DNA from: HGM04593 sp045644465
Lineage (GTDB): Bacteria > Bacteroidota > Bacteroidia > Bacteroidales > Bacteroidaceae
DNA length: 64,000 nt
Reading direction: 5' to 3'
NCBI GenBank assembly: GCA_045644465.1
Contig: JAZRGV010000062.1
Coordinates: 1-64,000 of the forward strand
In this document: piece by piece, positions 16,603 through 25,673 of the stretch
Layout of the letters: each line of letters begins with the position of its first letter
Numbering within the stretch: position 1 is the stretch's first letter
Position numbers and translations under genes: made by a program
The notes under the pieces: model-generated
What the model saw: only the letters and a program-made list of their open reading frames with translations
Told to the model about the DNA's origin: nothing
Databases searched by the model: none

Positions 16603-19600
16603 ATGAAATTTAAATCAATTCTTTTTTCGGCATTGTCAGCTGTGATGTTCTGCGTAAGCGCAAATGCACAGAGCGACTACTATGTCAAGAATGGCGCTGA
16701 TGTAAATGTAACACACGCAGAGCATTATCCCAAAGCTGTTGGTGTTGCAAATGTGCGCGGTGACCAGCAGGTGCTCGACAATATTGCTGCCGCACCCCGT
16801 TGTGCAGCATATTTCGATAAGACATCTACTGTTTTTGAGGTAAAGAGTGGCGAGACAATCACTCCGCTAATCACCATCAACGGTGCATGGATGCATGGTT
16901 ATGTCTATGTCGATTGGAACAACAACAAACAGTTCGATGTAAATGTAACCGGTGAAGGCCCTTACGTAAAAGGCGATGGTAATGAACTAATGTGCTGGTC
17001 GCTTTACAGCCACAATGGTACAGGCGACAATGGTTGGAACAGTGCGGGTCTGTATCAGGGCAGCGGTAATGTTCTTGCACCGGGTTCATTCCGTGTACCT
17101 GAAGGGCTTGAGGAGGGTTCTACCTATCGTATGCGTTATGCAATCCAGTGGAACAGTATAGACCCAACAGGCTCTTATACCAAGTTCATCAGCGACGGTG
17201 GTTCAATCATCGATGTTACACTCAAAATTTCTGGTATCGCATCCGAGGATGAACTTAACGCCTATCCCATTAATGATTATGCAGAGCCTCGCGTGGGCAC
17301 CACTCCCGATGAGGTTGCATGGAATGCATTGCCCGACGGCTTGAATGCTACTTGGGCATCACGTGATGTACATTATAAACTACACGAAGTGCCTCAGGTT
17401 GTACAAAAGAACGAGGCAACACTCCATGCATGGAAAGGCGAGCGTGCGAATATTCAGGCAGTATTGTTCAGTAAAACCAATCAGGATACTCTCTCTCTGC
17501 GCATGACAGAGTGGCAAAAAGAGGGCAGAGCTACCGGTATCAATGCTGCCGAAGCGCGTTTTGTAAACTATGTCATCACCGATGATTTCACATCTTGCGG
17601 TAATAACTCTATGACATATCCAACATGGCTTGTAGCCGATGTTATTGACCAGGATAAACCACATGCAGTACCTGCAATGGAGACACGTCCTGTGTGGTGT
17701 ACAATTGAGGTGCCACGCGACATCGAAGCCGGTGAATATACCACAGCACTCGAAATTGTAAATAAAAAAGGTGAGGTTGTAAAAAGTCTGTCACTTAATG
17801 TTTGTGTTGACAATCATTCGTTGCCTACTGTTGCTAATCAGAAATTCCATCTCGATTTCTGGCAACAGCCATATGCTATAAGTCGTTATTATGGTGTTGA
17901 GCGTTGGAGTGACGAGCATTTTAATGCTTTGCGCCCGTATCTTGCAGCTCTTGGCCGTGCCGGTCAGCGCGTTGTAACAACTATTCTGTTCTATGAACCA
18001 TGGGGTGAGCAGACACATGACCTCTTTGACCCAATGGTGCAGACAACAAAAAAGAATGACGGAACATGGGAATATGATTATACTGTATTTGACAAATATG
18101 TTGAATTGTGTGCCGAATATGGTATCAACAAACAGATAAACTGCTTTAGTATGTTGCCTTGGGATATGAGTTTCCGCTATTTCGATGAGGCTACAAATGG
18201 TTATAAGAATCTTACTACAACTTATACCTCAGAAGAGTACAGCGAGCTATGGACAAGCTTCTTGACTGCATTCAAGGCGCACTTGATTGAAAAGGGATGG
18301 TTTGAGAAGACAAATATCGCTGTGGATGAACGTGGCGAGGCTGCTATGTTGAAGGCATATGAAATTGCCAATGCACTTGGTTTCAAGATGGCTTTGGCCG
18401 GTAATTATCATGGCTCACTTTGCGATATACTATACGATAAATGTGTACAGTTGGGTCAGGAGCATTCTTTTACTAAAGAGCAGCTGGCTGCACGTAAGGC
18501 AAAGGGCTGGGTTACAACATACTATACAAGTTGTGCCAATAGCGAGCCTAATATATATACCAACTCATATCCTGCAGAGGCTGCATACTTGCCAATATAC
18601 GCGGCTGCAGCAAATCTTGACGGTTATCTGCACTGGGCTTGGTGTAACTGGGACGAGGATCCTCTTACCGATAGCCGTTACCGTAAGTTTGGTTCAGGTG
18701 ATACATACTGCTATTATCCCGGTAACCGCTCAAGCGTGCGTTTCGAACGTCTTATCGAGGGTATCCACCAGTACGAGAAAATACAGATTTTGCGCGAGGA
18801 GTACAAAAACAACGAGGATAAACTTGCCGACCTGGAGGCGTTGCTTGTAGCTTTTACAGGTTCTGTAGCCGGCACAGAGTGTGCAGCTAAGGTAAATAAC
18901 ATCGAGGACTTCCTTAACGGACTTGATGTAGAAATTCCTGATGTTGAGAATGTTCCAAGCGGTTATTACCACATTGTAAGCAGGGAGGTGTCGCGTTACG
19001 AGCACCTATATAACGATGCCACAATGAGCAGTAACAGTTTGAAAATTACATTGCAGTCCGATAAAAAAGTCAACACCAATAATGGTATGTGGCTTTTGAA
19101 ACCCAAAAGAAACGGTAAGTTCGAGATTAAGAATGGCGACGGAAATCCTATTGTTGCCGGTGGCGCATATGGCAGTTCAATTCTTGGCTCATATACAGAA
19201 CTTACAGTAGGCAGTTCGTTCGATGCTGACAATTATCATTACTACTATTTCAACGAGGCTCTTAACTGTTCAAATACAACTGCAAACTACAAGGTAAACG
19301 GAATTCCTTGCCTCACAACCTGGGCTGCCGGTGGTGCAAACAAAAATGACAACCAGTGGCGTCTTGAACCGGTGGACATGGAAGGCAAGAGCGTTTATGA
19401 TGTAGTTATTGAGAATAATGCCGATGTTTATGTTGCTTACGACGGTGGATATGCTTTCAATGGCGGTTTCTTTATCACAGCATCAAATATCACTGCGTCC
19501 GATTTATCAGTAGGTATTGTAGGCAACGTGTTGAAGAGTGCCGATATTAAGGTTGAGGGAAAAACTATCAAGGTTACAAATATACAGGCTCTTGCAACTC

Positions 19601-21606
19601 CTGTAAAGCAGGATTTGTACAATACCAGCAAAGGTGACGGTGTCATCCCCCCTTATCGTATCCCGGGCATAACAACGGCTAGTAATGGACGTCTTATAAC
19701 AGCCGCTGCGCGTCTTGTCTGCGGTACTGACCCGGGTTATGGTCAGGTAGATGTTGTTTGCCGTACAAGTGACGACCATGGCAAGACATGGAGTGATATG
19801 ATTGACGTGGCTGTTGGTACAGGCCGTACGTCGGCAACTGTAAACTATTTCGACACTGCTTTTGGTGACCCTGCGATTGTAGCCGACCGTACAAGCGATG
19901 AGGTGCTTGTTATTGCTGTGGCGGGATGTACTGTGTATATGAATGGTAATACCACACGTCAGAACCCCAATATGATTGCTACCATTTTGAGTAAGGACAA
20001 TGGAAAGACTTGGGAAGATCCAATAAATGTAACCGAGGATATATACAGCCTCTTCGATGCTGGTAATCCAATACAGTCTGCCTTTGTGGGTGGTGGTAAA
20101 ATATTTCAGAGCCGTATAGTAAAGAAGGATAAGTATTACCGTCTTTATGCTGCAATGTGTGCGCGTCCAAACGGTAACCGCGTAATATATTCCGATGACT
20201 TCGGCAAAACATGGCATGCTCTTGGTGGTGCTTCGGCACTCCCTGCTCCCGGTGGTGATGAACCAAAATGTGAGGAGTTGCCCGACGGTCGAGTAATCCT
20301 CTCAAGCCGTGTGGGTGGCGGACGTATATATAATATCTATACATACAGCAATGCTCTCACAGGTGCAGGTGCATGGAGCACCGATGTAAAGAGTACATTT
20401 GAGGGCTCTGGTCTCACTCCTGGTGGAAACTCAACCAATGGTGAGATTCTCATTGTGCCTGTGCAGCGTAACAGTGATAAAAAAGAGATGTACCTTGCTC
20501 TGCAGTCATTGCCTACAGGTGGCGGCCGTACAAACGTGGGTATCTTTTACAAAGAGTTGACCGACGTGAACGATTTGAATAGTGTTGCTAATTTTGCTAC
20601 CGATTGGAACGGCTTTTATCAGGTGAGCAACACTTCGTCGGCATACAGTTCAATGGACTTGCAGGCTGATGACAGAATTGGCTTTATCTATGAGGAGACT
20701 TTGACAGGCTTTGGCAGACGTGATAATCCTGTATCTACAAGCTTCCCCAATGGTGAGGGACAGCACAATTTCGATGGTTTCGATAATATATATGTAGCAT
20801 ATGAGTTGGAGTATATTACCAATGGTGCATACAGCATAAAGCGCGATGTTGACCAACGTGCATATGTGCGTAACTACTTCAATGCTTTGGCTGAAGAGGT
20901 GAATATGTCTGCCGGTGACAGAGAACTTCTTGAATCGGCTCTTGGCAAGTTGAGCGAGAAGCCAACGGCACAGGAACTTGATGCTGTATATTCGGTTTTT
21001 TCGGGGTTTACACCTGCCGACAAGTGGGATGGTAAAACTCTTACCTTTACCAACGTACAACAGTCGGGCGCAGAGAGAGTGCTGTATATAAATGATAACA
21101 ATATACTTGATTTAAGCAGCAATTCTGCTGATACTTTGGGAAAGTCTGCGCAGTTTGTTTGCAAGAAAGAAGAAAGCGGTAAATATAGTTTTTACAACAA
21201 AGAGAAAAAACTATATATGATATGGCGTGCAGGTGGTAACTATGGCTATAACAACAACAGTGGAACACTTGCTGCATATAATGCAACATATTGTGATTGG
21301 AGCATAAACCAGGGTTCTGTTGCCGACAGATATTATATCGTAAGTAAGCGTTCTAATGGAACATCTGATGGCTCTATTATAGTTTTGGCTTCGGGTAGCT
21401 TTGATGCTTTTTCGGGTTCTGAAGGTTATACATCTACTTACAGTAATCTTTTTCGTATAGATGTTGTTGACACTTCAACCAAAATCGATGAGATGACAAA
21501 CGAAAATGTTGAAGTGAAAACAATTTACGATTTGCAAGGTCGTGTTGTTGAGAATCCAACAAAAGGTATCTATGTCGTTAATGGCAAAAAGGTACTTGTA
21601 AAATAA
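16603..21606 (+). CDS. Secreted double glycosidase: GH123-like beta-N-acetylgalactosaminidase plus GH33 sialidase
   Basis: 1667 aa. Start is the ATG at 16603, which gives a clean signal peptide ending SANA-QSD; an upstream ATG at 16546 would add an unlikely extension. Parts in order: GEVED-like beta domain (about 20-205; WMHGYVYVDWNNNKQFD), DUF4091/GH123-like region (about 220-770) with the adjacent acidic pair in NIAVDERGEA (D575-E576) expected for a substrate-assisted hexosaminidase, a trefoil-like stretch (about 790-1000), GH33 sialidase (about 1005-1405) with PPYRIPGI arginine motif and Asp-boxes SDDHGKTWSD, SKDNGKTWED and SDDFGKTWHA, a second lectin-like domain, and a C-terminal tail IYDLQGRVV...KGIYVVNGKK typical of sorted surface proteins. 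It would remove beta-GalNAc and sialic acid from mucin-type or ganglioside glycans. Confidence 0.88.
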   Translation: MKFKSILFSALSAVMFCVSANAQSDYYVKNGADVNVTHAEHYPKAVGVANVRGDQQVLDNIAAAPRCAAYFDKTSTVFEVKSGETITPLITINGAWMHGYVYVDWNNNKQFDVNVTGEGPYVKGDGNELMCWSLYSHNGTGDNGWNSAGLYQGSGNVLAPGSFRVPEGLEEGSTYRMRYAIQWNSIDPTGSYTKFISDGGSIIDVTLKISGIASEDELNAYPINDYAEPRVGTTPDEVAWNALPDGLNATWASRDVHYKLHEVPQVVQKNEATLHAWKGERANIQAVLFSKTNQDTLSLRMTEWQKEGRATGINAAEARFVNYVITDDFTSCGNNSMTYPTWLVADVIDQDKPHAVPAMETRPVWCTIEVPRDIEAGEYTTALEIVNKKGEVVKSLSLNVCVDNHSLPTVANQKFHLDFWQQPYAISRYYGVERWSDEHFNALRPYLAALGRAGQRVVTTILFYEPWGEQTHDLFDPMVQTTKKNDGTWEYDYTVFDKYVELCAEYGINKQINCFSMLPWDMSFRYFDEATNGYKNLTTTYTSEEYSELWTSFLTAFKAHLIEKGWFEKTNIAVDERGEAAMLKAYEIANALGFKMALAGNYHGSLCDILYDKCVQLGQEHSFTKEQLAARKAKGWVTTYYTSCANSEPNIYTNSYPAEAAYLPIYAAAANLDGYLHWAWCNWDEDPLTDSRYRKFGSGDTYCYYPGNRSSVRFERLIEGIHQYEKIQILREEYKNNEDKLADLEALLVAFTGSVAGTECAAKVNNIEDFLNGLDVEIPDVENVPSGYYHIVSREVSRYEHLYNDATMSSNSLKITLQSDKKVNTNNGMWLLKPKRNGKFEIKNGDGNPIVAGGAYGSSILGSYTELTVGSSFDADNYHYYYFNEALNCSNTTANYKVNGIPCLTTWAAGGANKNDNQWRLEPVDMEGKSVYDVVIENNADVYVAYDGGYAFNGGFFITASNITASDLSVGIVGNVLKSADIKVEGKTIKVTNIQALATPVKQDLYNTSKGDGVIPPYRIPGITTASNGRLITAAARLVCGTDPGYGQVDVVCRTSDDHGKTWSDMIDVAVGTGRTSATVNYFDTAFGDPAIVADRTSDEVLVIAVAGCTVYMNGNTTRQNPNMIATILSKDNGKTWEDPINVTEDIYSLFDAGNPIQSAFVGGGKIFQSRIVKKDKYYRLYAAMCARPNGNRVIYSDDFGKTWHALGGASALPAPGGDEPKCEELPDGRVILSSRVGGGRIYNIYTYSNALTGAGAWSTDVKSTFEGSGLTPGGNSTNGEILIVPVQRNSDKKEMYLALQSLPTGGGRTNVGIFYKELTDVNDLNSVANFATDWNGFYQVSNTSSAYSSMDLQADDRIGFIYEETLTGFGRRDNPVSTSFPNGEGQHNFDGFDNIYVAYELEYITNGAYSIKRDVDQRAYVRNYFNALAEEVNMSAGDRELLESALGKLSEKPTAQELDAVYSVFSGFTPADKWDGKTLTFTNVQQSGAERVLYINDNNILDLSSNSADTLGKSAQFVCKKEESGKYSFYNKEKKLYMIWRAGGNYGYNNNSGTLAAYNATYCDWSINQGSVADRYYIVSKRSNGTSDGSIIVLASGSFDAFSGSEGYTSTYSNLFRIDVVDTSTKIDEMTNENVEVKTIYDLQGRVVENPTKGIYVVNGKKVLVK

Positions 21607-21622
21607 TTGTTTATAATGTAGT

Positions 21623-21669
21623 GAATATCTCCTGTTCTTGAATTAGTAATTCAGGAACAGGAGATATTC
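21623..21669. terminator. Bidirectional terminator between the glycosidase and thiamine genes
   Basis: 22-nt arms (21623-21644 and 21648-21669) pair throughout with a single T-G wobble and a 3-nt loop. It serves the rightward glycosidase gene and overlaps the last codons of the leftward thiamine pyrophosphokinase gene. Confidence 0.8.
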
Positions 21670-22260
21670 TCCTTTTGCATTGATGGTGAACTCATCACTA
21701 GTGCATTCGTTCAGTGTGCCTTGCCACCAGTTTGTAAAATCATAAATGGGGTATAGCAATCCCTTTGCGCTCATATCCTTGGCTGTTATGCTGAATATAG
21801 ATATCTGTTGACCTTTACGGCATTTGTGGGTAGTGTTGCCATTGCAAGAGATGAATACTCCGTAATCGGTGAATGAGTGTACTTCCATGCCTGCACGCGC
21901 ATATTCTATCAGCAGGCTTATATTTCCTATAGTGTGGTCTTCGCGCTTGCCTGTGGCAGCAACAATGGCTATTCTCTTTTTCCCCTGTTCCAAGCAAAAA
22001 CGTACGGCCTTTGTCTGGTCGTTGCTCTCCTGCTCACTTATAATATGTAATAGGTGCTTGAAACGGGCTCTGTTTTCTGCGCTTATGGAGTCTCCGTCGC
22101 CCACAATGGCATCGGGAACATTTCCTTTTGCTATGAATGTGTCAGCGGCACCGTCGCAACAAACGATGTAAGGCGTATCTTTTATAACCTTGAGGGGAAA
22201 CTCAGTAGTGGGGTATTCTCCACCGCCAATAATCACTGCATCAAAAATGTTATCTTTCAT
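21643..22260 (-). CDS. thiN: Thiamine pyrophosphokinase
   Basis: 205 aa, usual length. Converts thiamine and ATP to thiamine diphosphate. Motifs: VIIGGGEYP at the N-terminus, CCDGAAD, the substrate/metal site PDAIVGDGDSIS, and EQESNDQTKAVRFCLEQG followed by AATGKREDHTIGNISLL. Its start overlaps the end of pnuT by 11 bases, so it is the last gene of the TPP-riboswitch operon: it traps imported thiamine by phosphorylation. Confidence 0.93.
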   Translation of the reverse strand: MKDNIFDAVIIGGGEYPTTEFPLKVIKDTPYIVCCDGAADTFIAKGNVPDAIVGDGDSISAENRARFKHLLHIISEQESNDQTKAVRFCLEQGKKRIAIVAATGKREDHTIGNISLLIEYARAGMEVHSFTDYGVFISCNGNTTHKCRKGQQISIFSITAKDMSAKGLLYPIYDFTNWWQGTLNECTSDEFTINAKGEYLLFLNY

Positions 22261-22834
22261 CTTGCATCATCTTTTGCCATTTGAAGTACCCAAAGATAGC
22301 TATTATAGCATAAAGTAGGTATAGAATTGCTGTAAAATATAATTCTTTGTAAACATAGAGTACGCTGCTTGCCACATCGACAATACACCATACCCACCAT
22401 TGCTCAACATATTTGCGTGCGAGCATCCACATTCCTACAATGCTCAACGCTGTGGTAAAAGAGTCGGCAAGGGGAACGGTGCTGTCGGTGTGGTTTATCA
22501 GCAGCCATGCAATAGAAATCTGAGCAACAAGGTATGCCAAAAATGCTTTGGCAATAGCTTTTGCAGGAATATGGCTTATGGGCAATTCTTTTTTATCTGT
22601 TTTCTTACCAGTGATACTGAAACCTGTTTTCCATGCAATCATCCCATATACGGCAATGACAAGGTAGTATATGTTTATTCCAAAATCGGCATAAAGCCCT
22701 GCATTGTAATATATGAACAGATATATTGCCGGCATAATTATTCCTGCAATCCACAGATATATGCTGGCTTTGTATTCAAGCCAAAGGTATATAAGGCCTA
22801 CTATTGTTCCTATGATTTCTATGCACAATTCCAT
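22250..22834 (-). CDS. pnuT: PnuT-type thiamine transporter (PnuC family)
   Basis: 194 aa integral inner-membrane protein with about seven membrane segments. Family marks: WLEYKASIYLWIAGIIMPAIY near the start, and WVWCIVDVASSVLYVYKELYFTAILY in the C-terminal half, the tryptophan-rich PnuC signature. PnuC members take up vitamin precursors by facilitated diffusion. The operon (TPP riboswitch, TonB receptor, thiamine kinase) makes thiamine the expected substrate rather than nicotinamide riboside. Three bases separate it from the receptor gene. Confidence 0.9.
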   Translation of the reverse strand: MELCIEIIGTIVGLIYLWLEYKASIYLWIAGIIMPAIYLFIYYNAGLYADFGINIYYLVIAVYGMIAWKTGFSITGKKTDKKELPISHIPAKAIAKAFLAYLVAQISIAWLLINHTDSTVPLADSFTTALSIVGMWMLARKYVEQWWVWCIVDVASSVLYVYKELYFTAILYLLYAIIAIFGYFKWQKMMQDER

Positions 22835-22837
22835 TTG

Positions 22838-25066
22838 TTAAAATTCTATGTTGATGTGTCCCATTGCGTTTGTTCCTGCTTGTGCGGCATATCCTGCGTA
22901 GTTGTAGCGTTGGCGGTTGCCGTCGCTGTCGGTATAATATCCGCTGCCTGCATAACCGTTGTTCTCGTACTCTTCATTGAACAGGTTATATATGGTTGCA
23001 CCAACGGTGATGTTTTTCACTCCTTTCAATTTGAAAGAGTATGCCAAGTGCAGGTTGGTTATAAAGTAGGCATCAAGTGTGTGTTCCTCTATGCCGTAGT
23101 TGCTCATATATTGCTTGCCTACATATTGCGACTGCAACGATGCTTCCAGGCCTTTCCATTCGTATGAGAAACTGTTGCTGGCGATGATGTCGGGCGAGAA
23201 TGCAATAGGTGTGTTGTTGTGGTGTATCTCCCACTTCTCGTAGGTGTCATCGTCGTACAGTACTTCTGTGAAATCCTTTATTCTGTTACGGCTGAATGTG
23301 GCATTGGCATTCCAACGGAATCCGCACTTGAGTGCTACGCCTGCCATAAGTTCAATGCCTGCGCGATAGCTCTTGGGAATGTTGGTGCTCAATGGCTCGC
23401 CAATCTCGTTAAGCTCGCCGGTGAGTACCAACTGGTTCTTGTAGTCCATAAAGTAGAGGTTGGCTCCGGCATTGAATATACCTTTGGCAAAGGTATAGCC
23501 CAGTTCGTAGTCGATGAGTCTTTCTGCTTTTGGGTGTTCGTACAACTTTCCGTCGGTATAGTTGTTGCGTGTGGGCTCTTTGTGTGCTACGCTTGCAGAT
23601 GCAAATAGACGGTTGCTATTGTCTATCTGCCACGAGATACCGGCTTTGGGATTGAAGAAATCGAATTTCTCGTCAATGTCAAGCCTTTGCAACATATTGT
23701 CGTTGTAGTTCCATTTATCGTTGTTACCATCTATGGTATAGCGGATATGGCGATATTGCATATCTGCATATATGTTAACACCTTTGGCTACTCTATAGTC
23801 GCCTTTTAGGTAAATGTTCATGTCGTTTTTACCTCCATTGTTGCGGTAGTATTCGTGGTTGGGGACAAGGTCGCCAACATACTCTTTTACCCATAATACA
23901 TGGCCAAAGTGTTTGCCGAAATATCTGTTTGCACCACCACCCAAGGTTGCGTTTATATGGCTGTTTCTGTATGACAACGAAAATACTGCGCCACCAAAAT
24001 GGTTGTCCATGGCTTTCTTGCGTATAAGGTCGCTTTTCTTCACCTCGCTGCCGTTTATGGTATATGGTTGCAGGGCATATTCTACAAGTTTGCGTCCGTC
24101 TTTGTATTCCTGATAATATCCGTCGCCTTTGGTGTAGTGTAATCCTACATTCATGCTTAGTGCATTGGTGAAACTGTGGTCGAACAGCAACTGGTAGTTC
24201 TGTTGCATATAGTTGTCGGTCTGGCCATCATAGTAGTGTGCCTTGCCTGTCTCGTCGGTGAACATATATCCACAGCTGTTGTAGCGTCGGCCATACTGTT
24301 CCATCTCCTCTTTGCTGGCGTAGTTCCATGCGTGGTATGTCTCCTCCATGCCTGCAAAAGCAATGAGACGCAGGGTGCTTTTGTTGCCATAATATGCACC
24401 TTGCATGTAGTACGATTTTAGGTCGGCTCTTGCGCGGTCGATATAGCCATCGCTGCCAATGTTCGATAGTCTAAGGTCTAATGCCCAGTGGTCGGCAATG
24501 ATGCCTGTTCCTGCAGCAACGCTCTCCTTGTGTGTCATGAACGAACCAAATGAGAAATCGGCTTTGGCGTAGGGAAGTGTGTTGAATATGTTTGTGCGCA
24601 TGTTGATGCTTGCACCGAATGCTCCCGCTCCGTTGGTCGATGTACCTGCACCGCGCTGTATTTGGATATCTTTTACCGACGAGGCGATGTCGGGCAGGTT
24701 AACCCAAAAGACATTGTGGCTCTCGGCGTCGTTCACCGGTATGTCGTTGATGGTTACATTGATGCGTGTGCCGTCTGTTCCACGTATGCGTAGGCTGGTG
24801 TAGCCTATACCTGCTCCCGCATCGCTTGTAGCCACTGCACTTGGTGTCATTGATACAAGGTAGGGCAGGTCAACACCCGTGTTTGTTTTTGATAAATCTT
24901 TCTGGTTGATTTCGCTGTAGGCCACAGGAGTGGTTTTTGTGGCTCTTACCGATAGAATTTCTACCTCCTGCAGTGTCTGCAGTTCATCCATCTCTTGTTC
25001 TTGTGCATGAAGCACAGAACATGCCGTTGCCATCATCAGGCAAGCGACAAATGATTTTCTTCTCAT
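22838..25066 (-). CDS. TonB-dependent outer-membrane receptor for thiamine
   Basis: 742 aa from the ATG at 25066; an in-frame TTG four codons earlier is less likely. Signal peptide with cleavage near LHA-QEQ. Plug domain at about 40-165 (NTGVDLPYLVSMTPSAVATSD, SLRIRGTDGTRINVTINDIP, QRGAGTSTNGAGAFGASINM), then a 22-strand barrel ending in INIEF with C-terminal Phe. The TPP riboswitch upstream and co-transcribed PnuT and kinase support thiamine (or a derivative) as ligand. Energy would come from TonB-ExbBD. Confidence 0.93.
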   Translation of the reverse strand: MRRKSFVACLMMATACSVLHAQEQEMDELQTLQEVEILSVRATKTTPVAYSEINQKDLSKTNTGVDLPYLVSMTPSAVATSDAGAGIGYTSLRIRGTDGTRINVTINDIPVNDAESHNVFWVNLPDIASSVKDIQIQRGAGTSTNGAGAFGASINMRTNIFNTLPYAKADFSFGSFMTHKESVAAGTGIIADHWALDLRLSNIGSDGYIDRARADLKSYYMQGAYYGNKSTLRLIAFAGMEETYHAWNYASKEEMEQYGRRYNSCGYMFTDETGKAHYYDGQTDNYMQQNYQLLFDHSFTNALSMNVGLHYTKGDGYYQEYKDGRKLVEYALQPYTINGSEVKKSDLIRKKAMDNHFGGAVFSLSYRNSHINATLGGGANRYFGKHFGHVLWVKEYVGDLVPNHEYYRNNGGKNDMNIYLKGDYRVAKGVNIYADMQYRHIRYTIDGNNDKWNYNDNMLQRLDIDEKFDFFNPKAGISWQIDNSNRLFASASVAHKEPTRNNYTDGKLYEHPKAERLIDYELGYTFAKGIFNAGANLYFMDYKNQLVLTGELNEIGEPLSTNIPKSYRAGIELMAGVALKCGFRWNANATFSRNRIKDFTEVLYDDDTYEKWEIHHNNTPIAFSPDIIASNSFSYEWKGLEASLQSQYVGKQYMSNYGIEEHTLDAYFITNLHLAYSFKLKGVKNITVGATIYNLFNEEYENNGYAGSGYYTDSDGNRQRYNYAGYAAQAGTNAMGHINIEF

Positions 25067-25190
25067 TTTTAATTCCAATTTTTATTGGAACCGGAAGATT
25101 TTGTTTTTATTTGATGTGCCTCTTTTGGTCATTCTGACAGCACCATTAATATATGGTGGGTGTCGCATGAGCAGGAAAGGTTAGTCGTTA

Positions 25191-25240
25191 TAAAAAGATA
25201 AATCCTCCAAGCTCCGTTGTTAAACAGAAAATGGGGATTT
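25191..25240 (-). terminator. Possible expression-platform terminator of the TPP riboswitch
   Basis: On the minus strand AAATCCCC (plus 25233-25240) can pair with GGAGGATTT (plus 25200-25208) with one bulge, followed by ATCTTTTTA. It lies between the aptamer and the receptor start. Weak stem and long loop, so only a candidate. Confidence 0.4.
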
Positions 25241-25279
25241 TTCCTGTACGCTTACATATATTGGAATGTGTATATAAGC

Positions 25280-25352
25280 TTTTTCCTACGCCGGCATTAC
25301 CCGGATCAGGTTCTTGGGTATGATCTCAGCCCATAATATTAAGGCACCCCGT
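25280..25352 (-). promoter_or_regulatory. TPP (THI-box) riboswitch
   Basis: On the minus strand the conserved TPP aptamer elements occur in order: GGGGTGCC, the pyrimidine-binding CTGAGA (plus 25324-25329), ACCTGATC (plus 25304-25311) and GGGTAATGCCGGCGTAGG. It lies about 215 bases upstream of the TonB receptor gene and shortly after a canonical promoter. Thiamine diphosphate binding is expected to shut off the uptake operon. Confidence 0.95.
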
Positions 25353-25367
25353 TTTTGAAATCTGCGA

Positions 25368-25398
25368 CAAAGGTAGTGCAAACAAATGAAACAGGCAA
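25368..25398 (-). promoter_or_regulatory. Promoter of the thiamine uptake operon
   Basis: On the minus strand TTG (plus 25396-25398), 20-bp spacer, TACCTTTG (plus 25368-25375). Exact Bacteroidetes spacing, 16 bases before the riboswitch. Confidence 0.75.
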
Positions 25399-25422
25399 GT
25401 TTTTGCCTGTTTCATTTGTTTG
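25379..25422. repeat. Perfect 20-bp inverted repeat over the thiamine promoter -33 box
   Basis: CAAACAAATGAAACAGGCAA (25379-25398) and its exact complement (25403-25422) are separated by 4 nt. The left arm holds the -33 box and spacer of the thiamine operon promoter. No gene ends here: neighbours on both sides point away. It could be a protein-binding site or the terminator of an unseen leftward transcript. Confidence 0.7.
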
Positions 25423-25602
25423 GTCCTGCCCATTCCTTGTGAGCATGTATTTTTAAGAATAGCAATGTTTTTTTATTATTAATAAGGTAAATTGTGAATA
25501 CATTTTGTGTGTCATAAAGGTAGATCGGTCGCACTTTTTGAAAGTTTTCAACAAAAAATGAAAAAAAATATTGCAGAATGTTTTTTTTTTTTTAAAAAAT
25601 GA

Positions 25603-25610
25603 TACTTTTG
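25603..25610 (+). promoter_or_regulatory. -7 box of the DUF3332 lipoprotein gene
   Basis: TACTTTTG, 64 bases before the ATG, preceded by a run of 13 T. No TTG at the usual distance. Confidence 0.5.
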
Positions 25611-25673
25611 CAATCAACATAGGTAAATGAATTTTCGCTTGCATTAATTTTATTAACTTAATATTTATAGATT

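Noticed and set aside
19507..20217. Minus-strand ORF of 236 aa
   Set aside because: Antisense to the sialidase domain; no recognisable features.
22400..23167. Plus-strand ORF of 255 aa
   Set aside because: Antisense to pnuT and the TonB receptor, which are secure; Cys- and Val-rich shadow.
25453..25644. Minus-strand 63-aa ORF between the riboswitch and the DUF3332 gene
   Set aside because: Low-complexity Lys/Phe from a poly-A/T tract; no promoter facing it and it overlaps the DUF3332 promoter. Kept in mind only as a reason to test transcription near the 25379-25422 hairpin.
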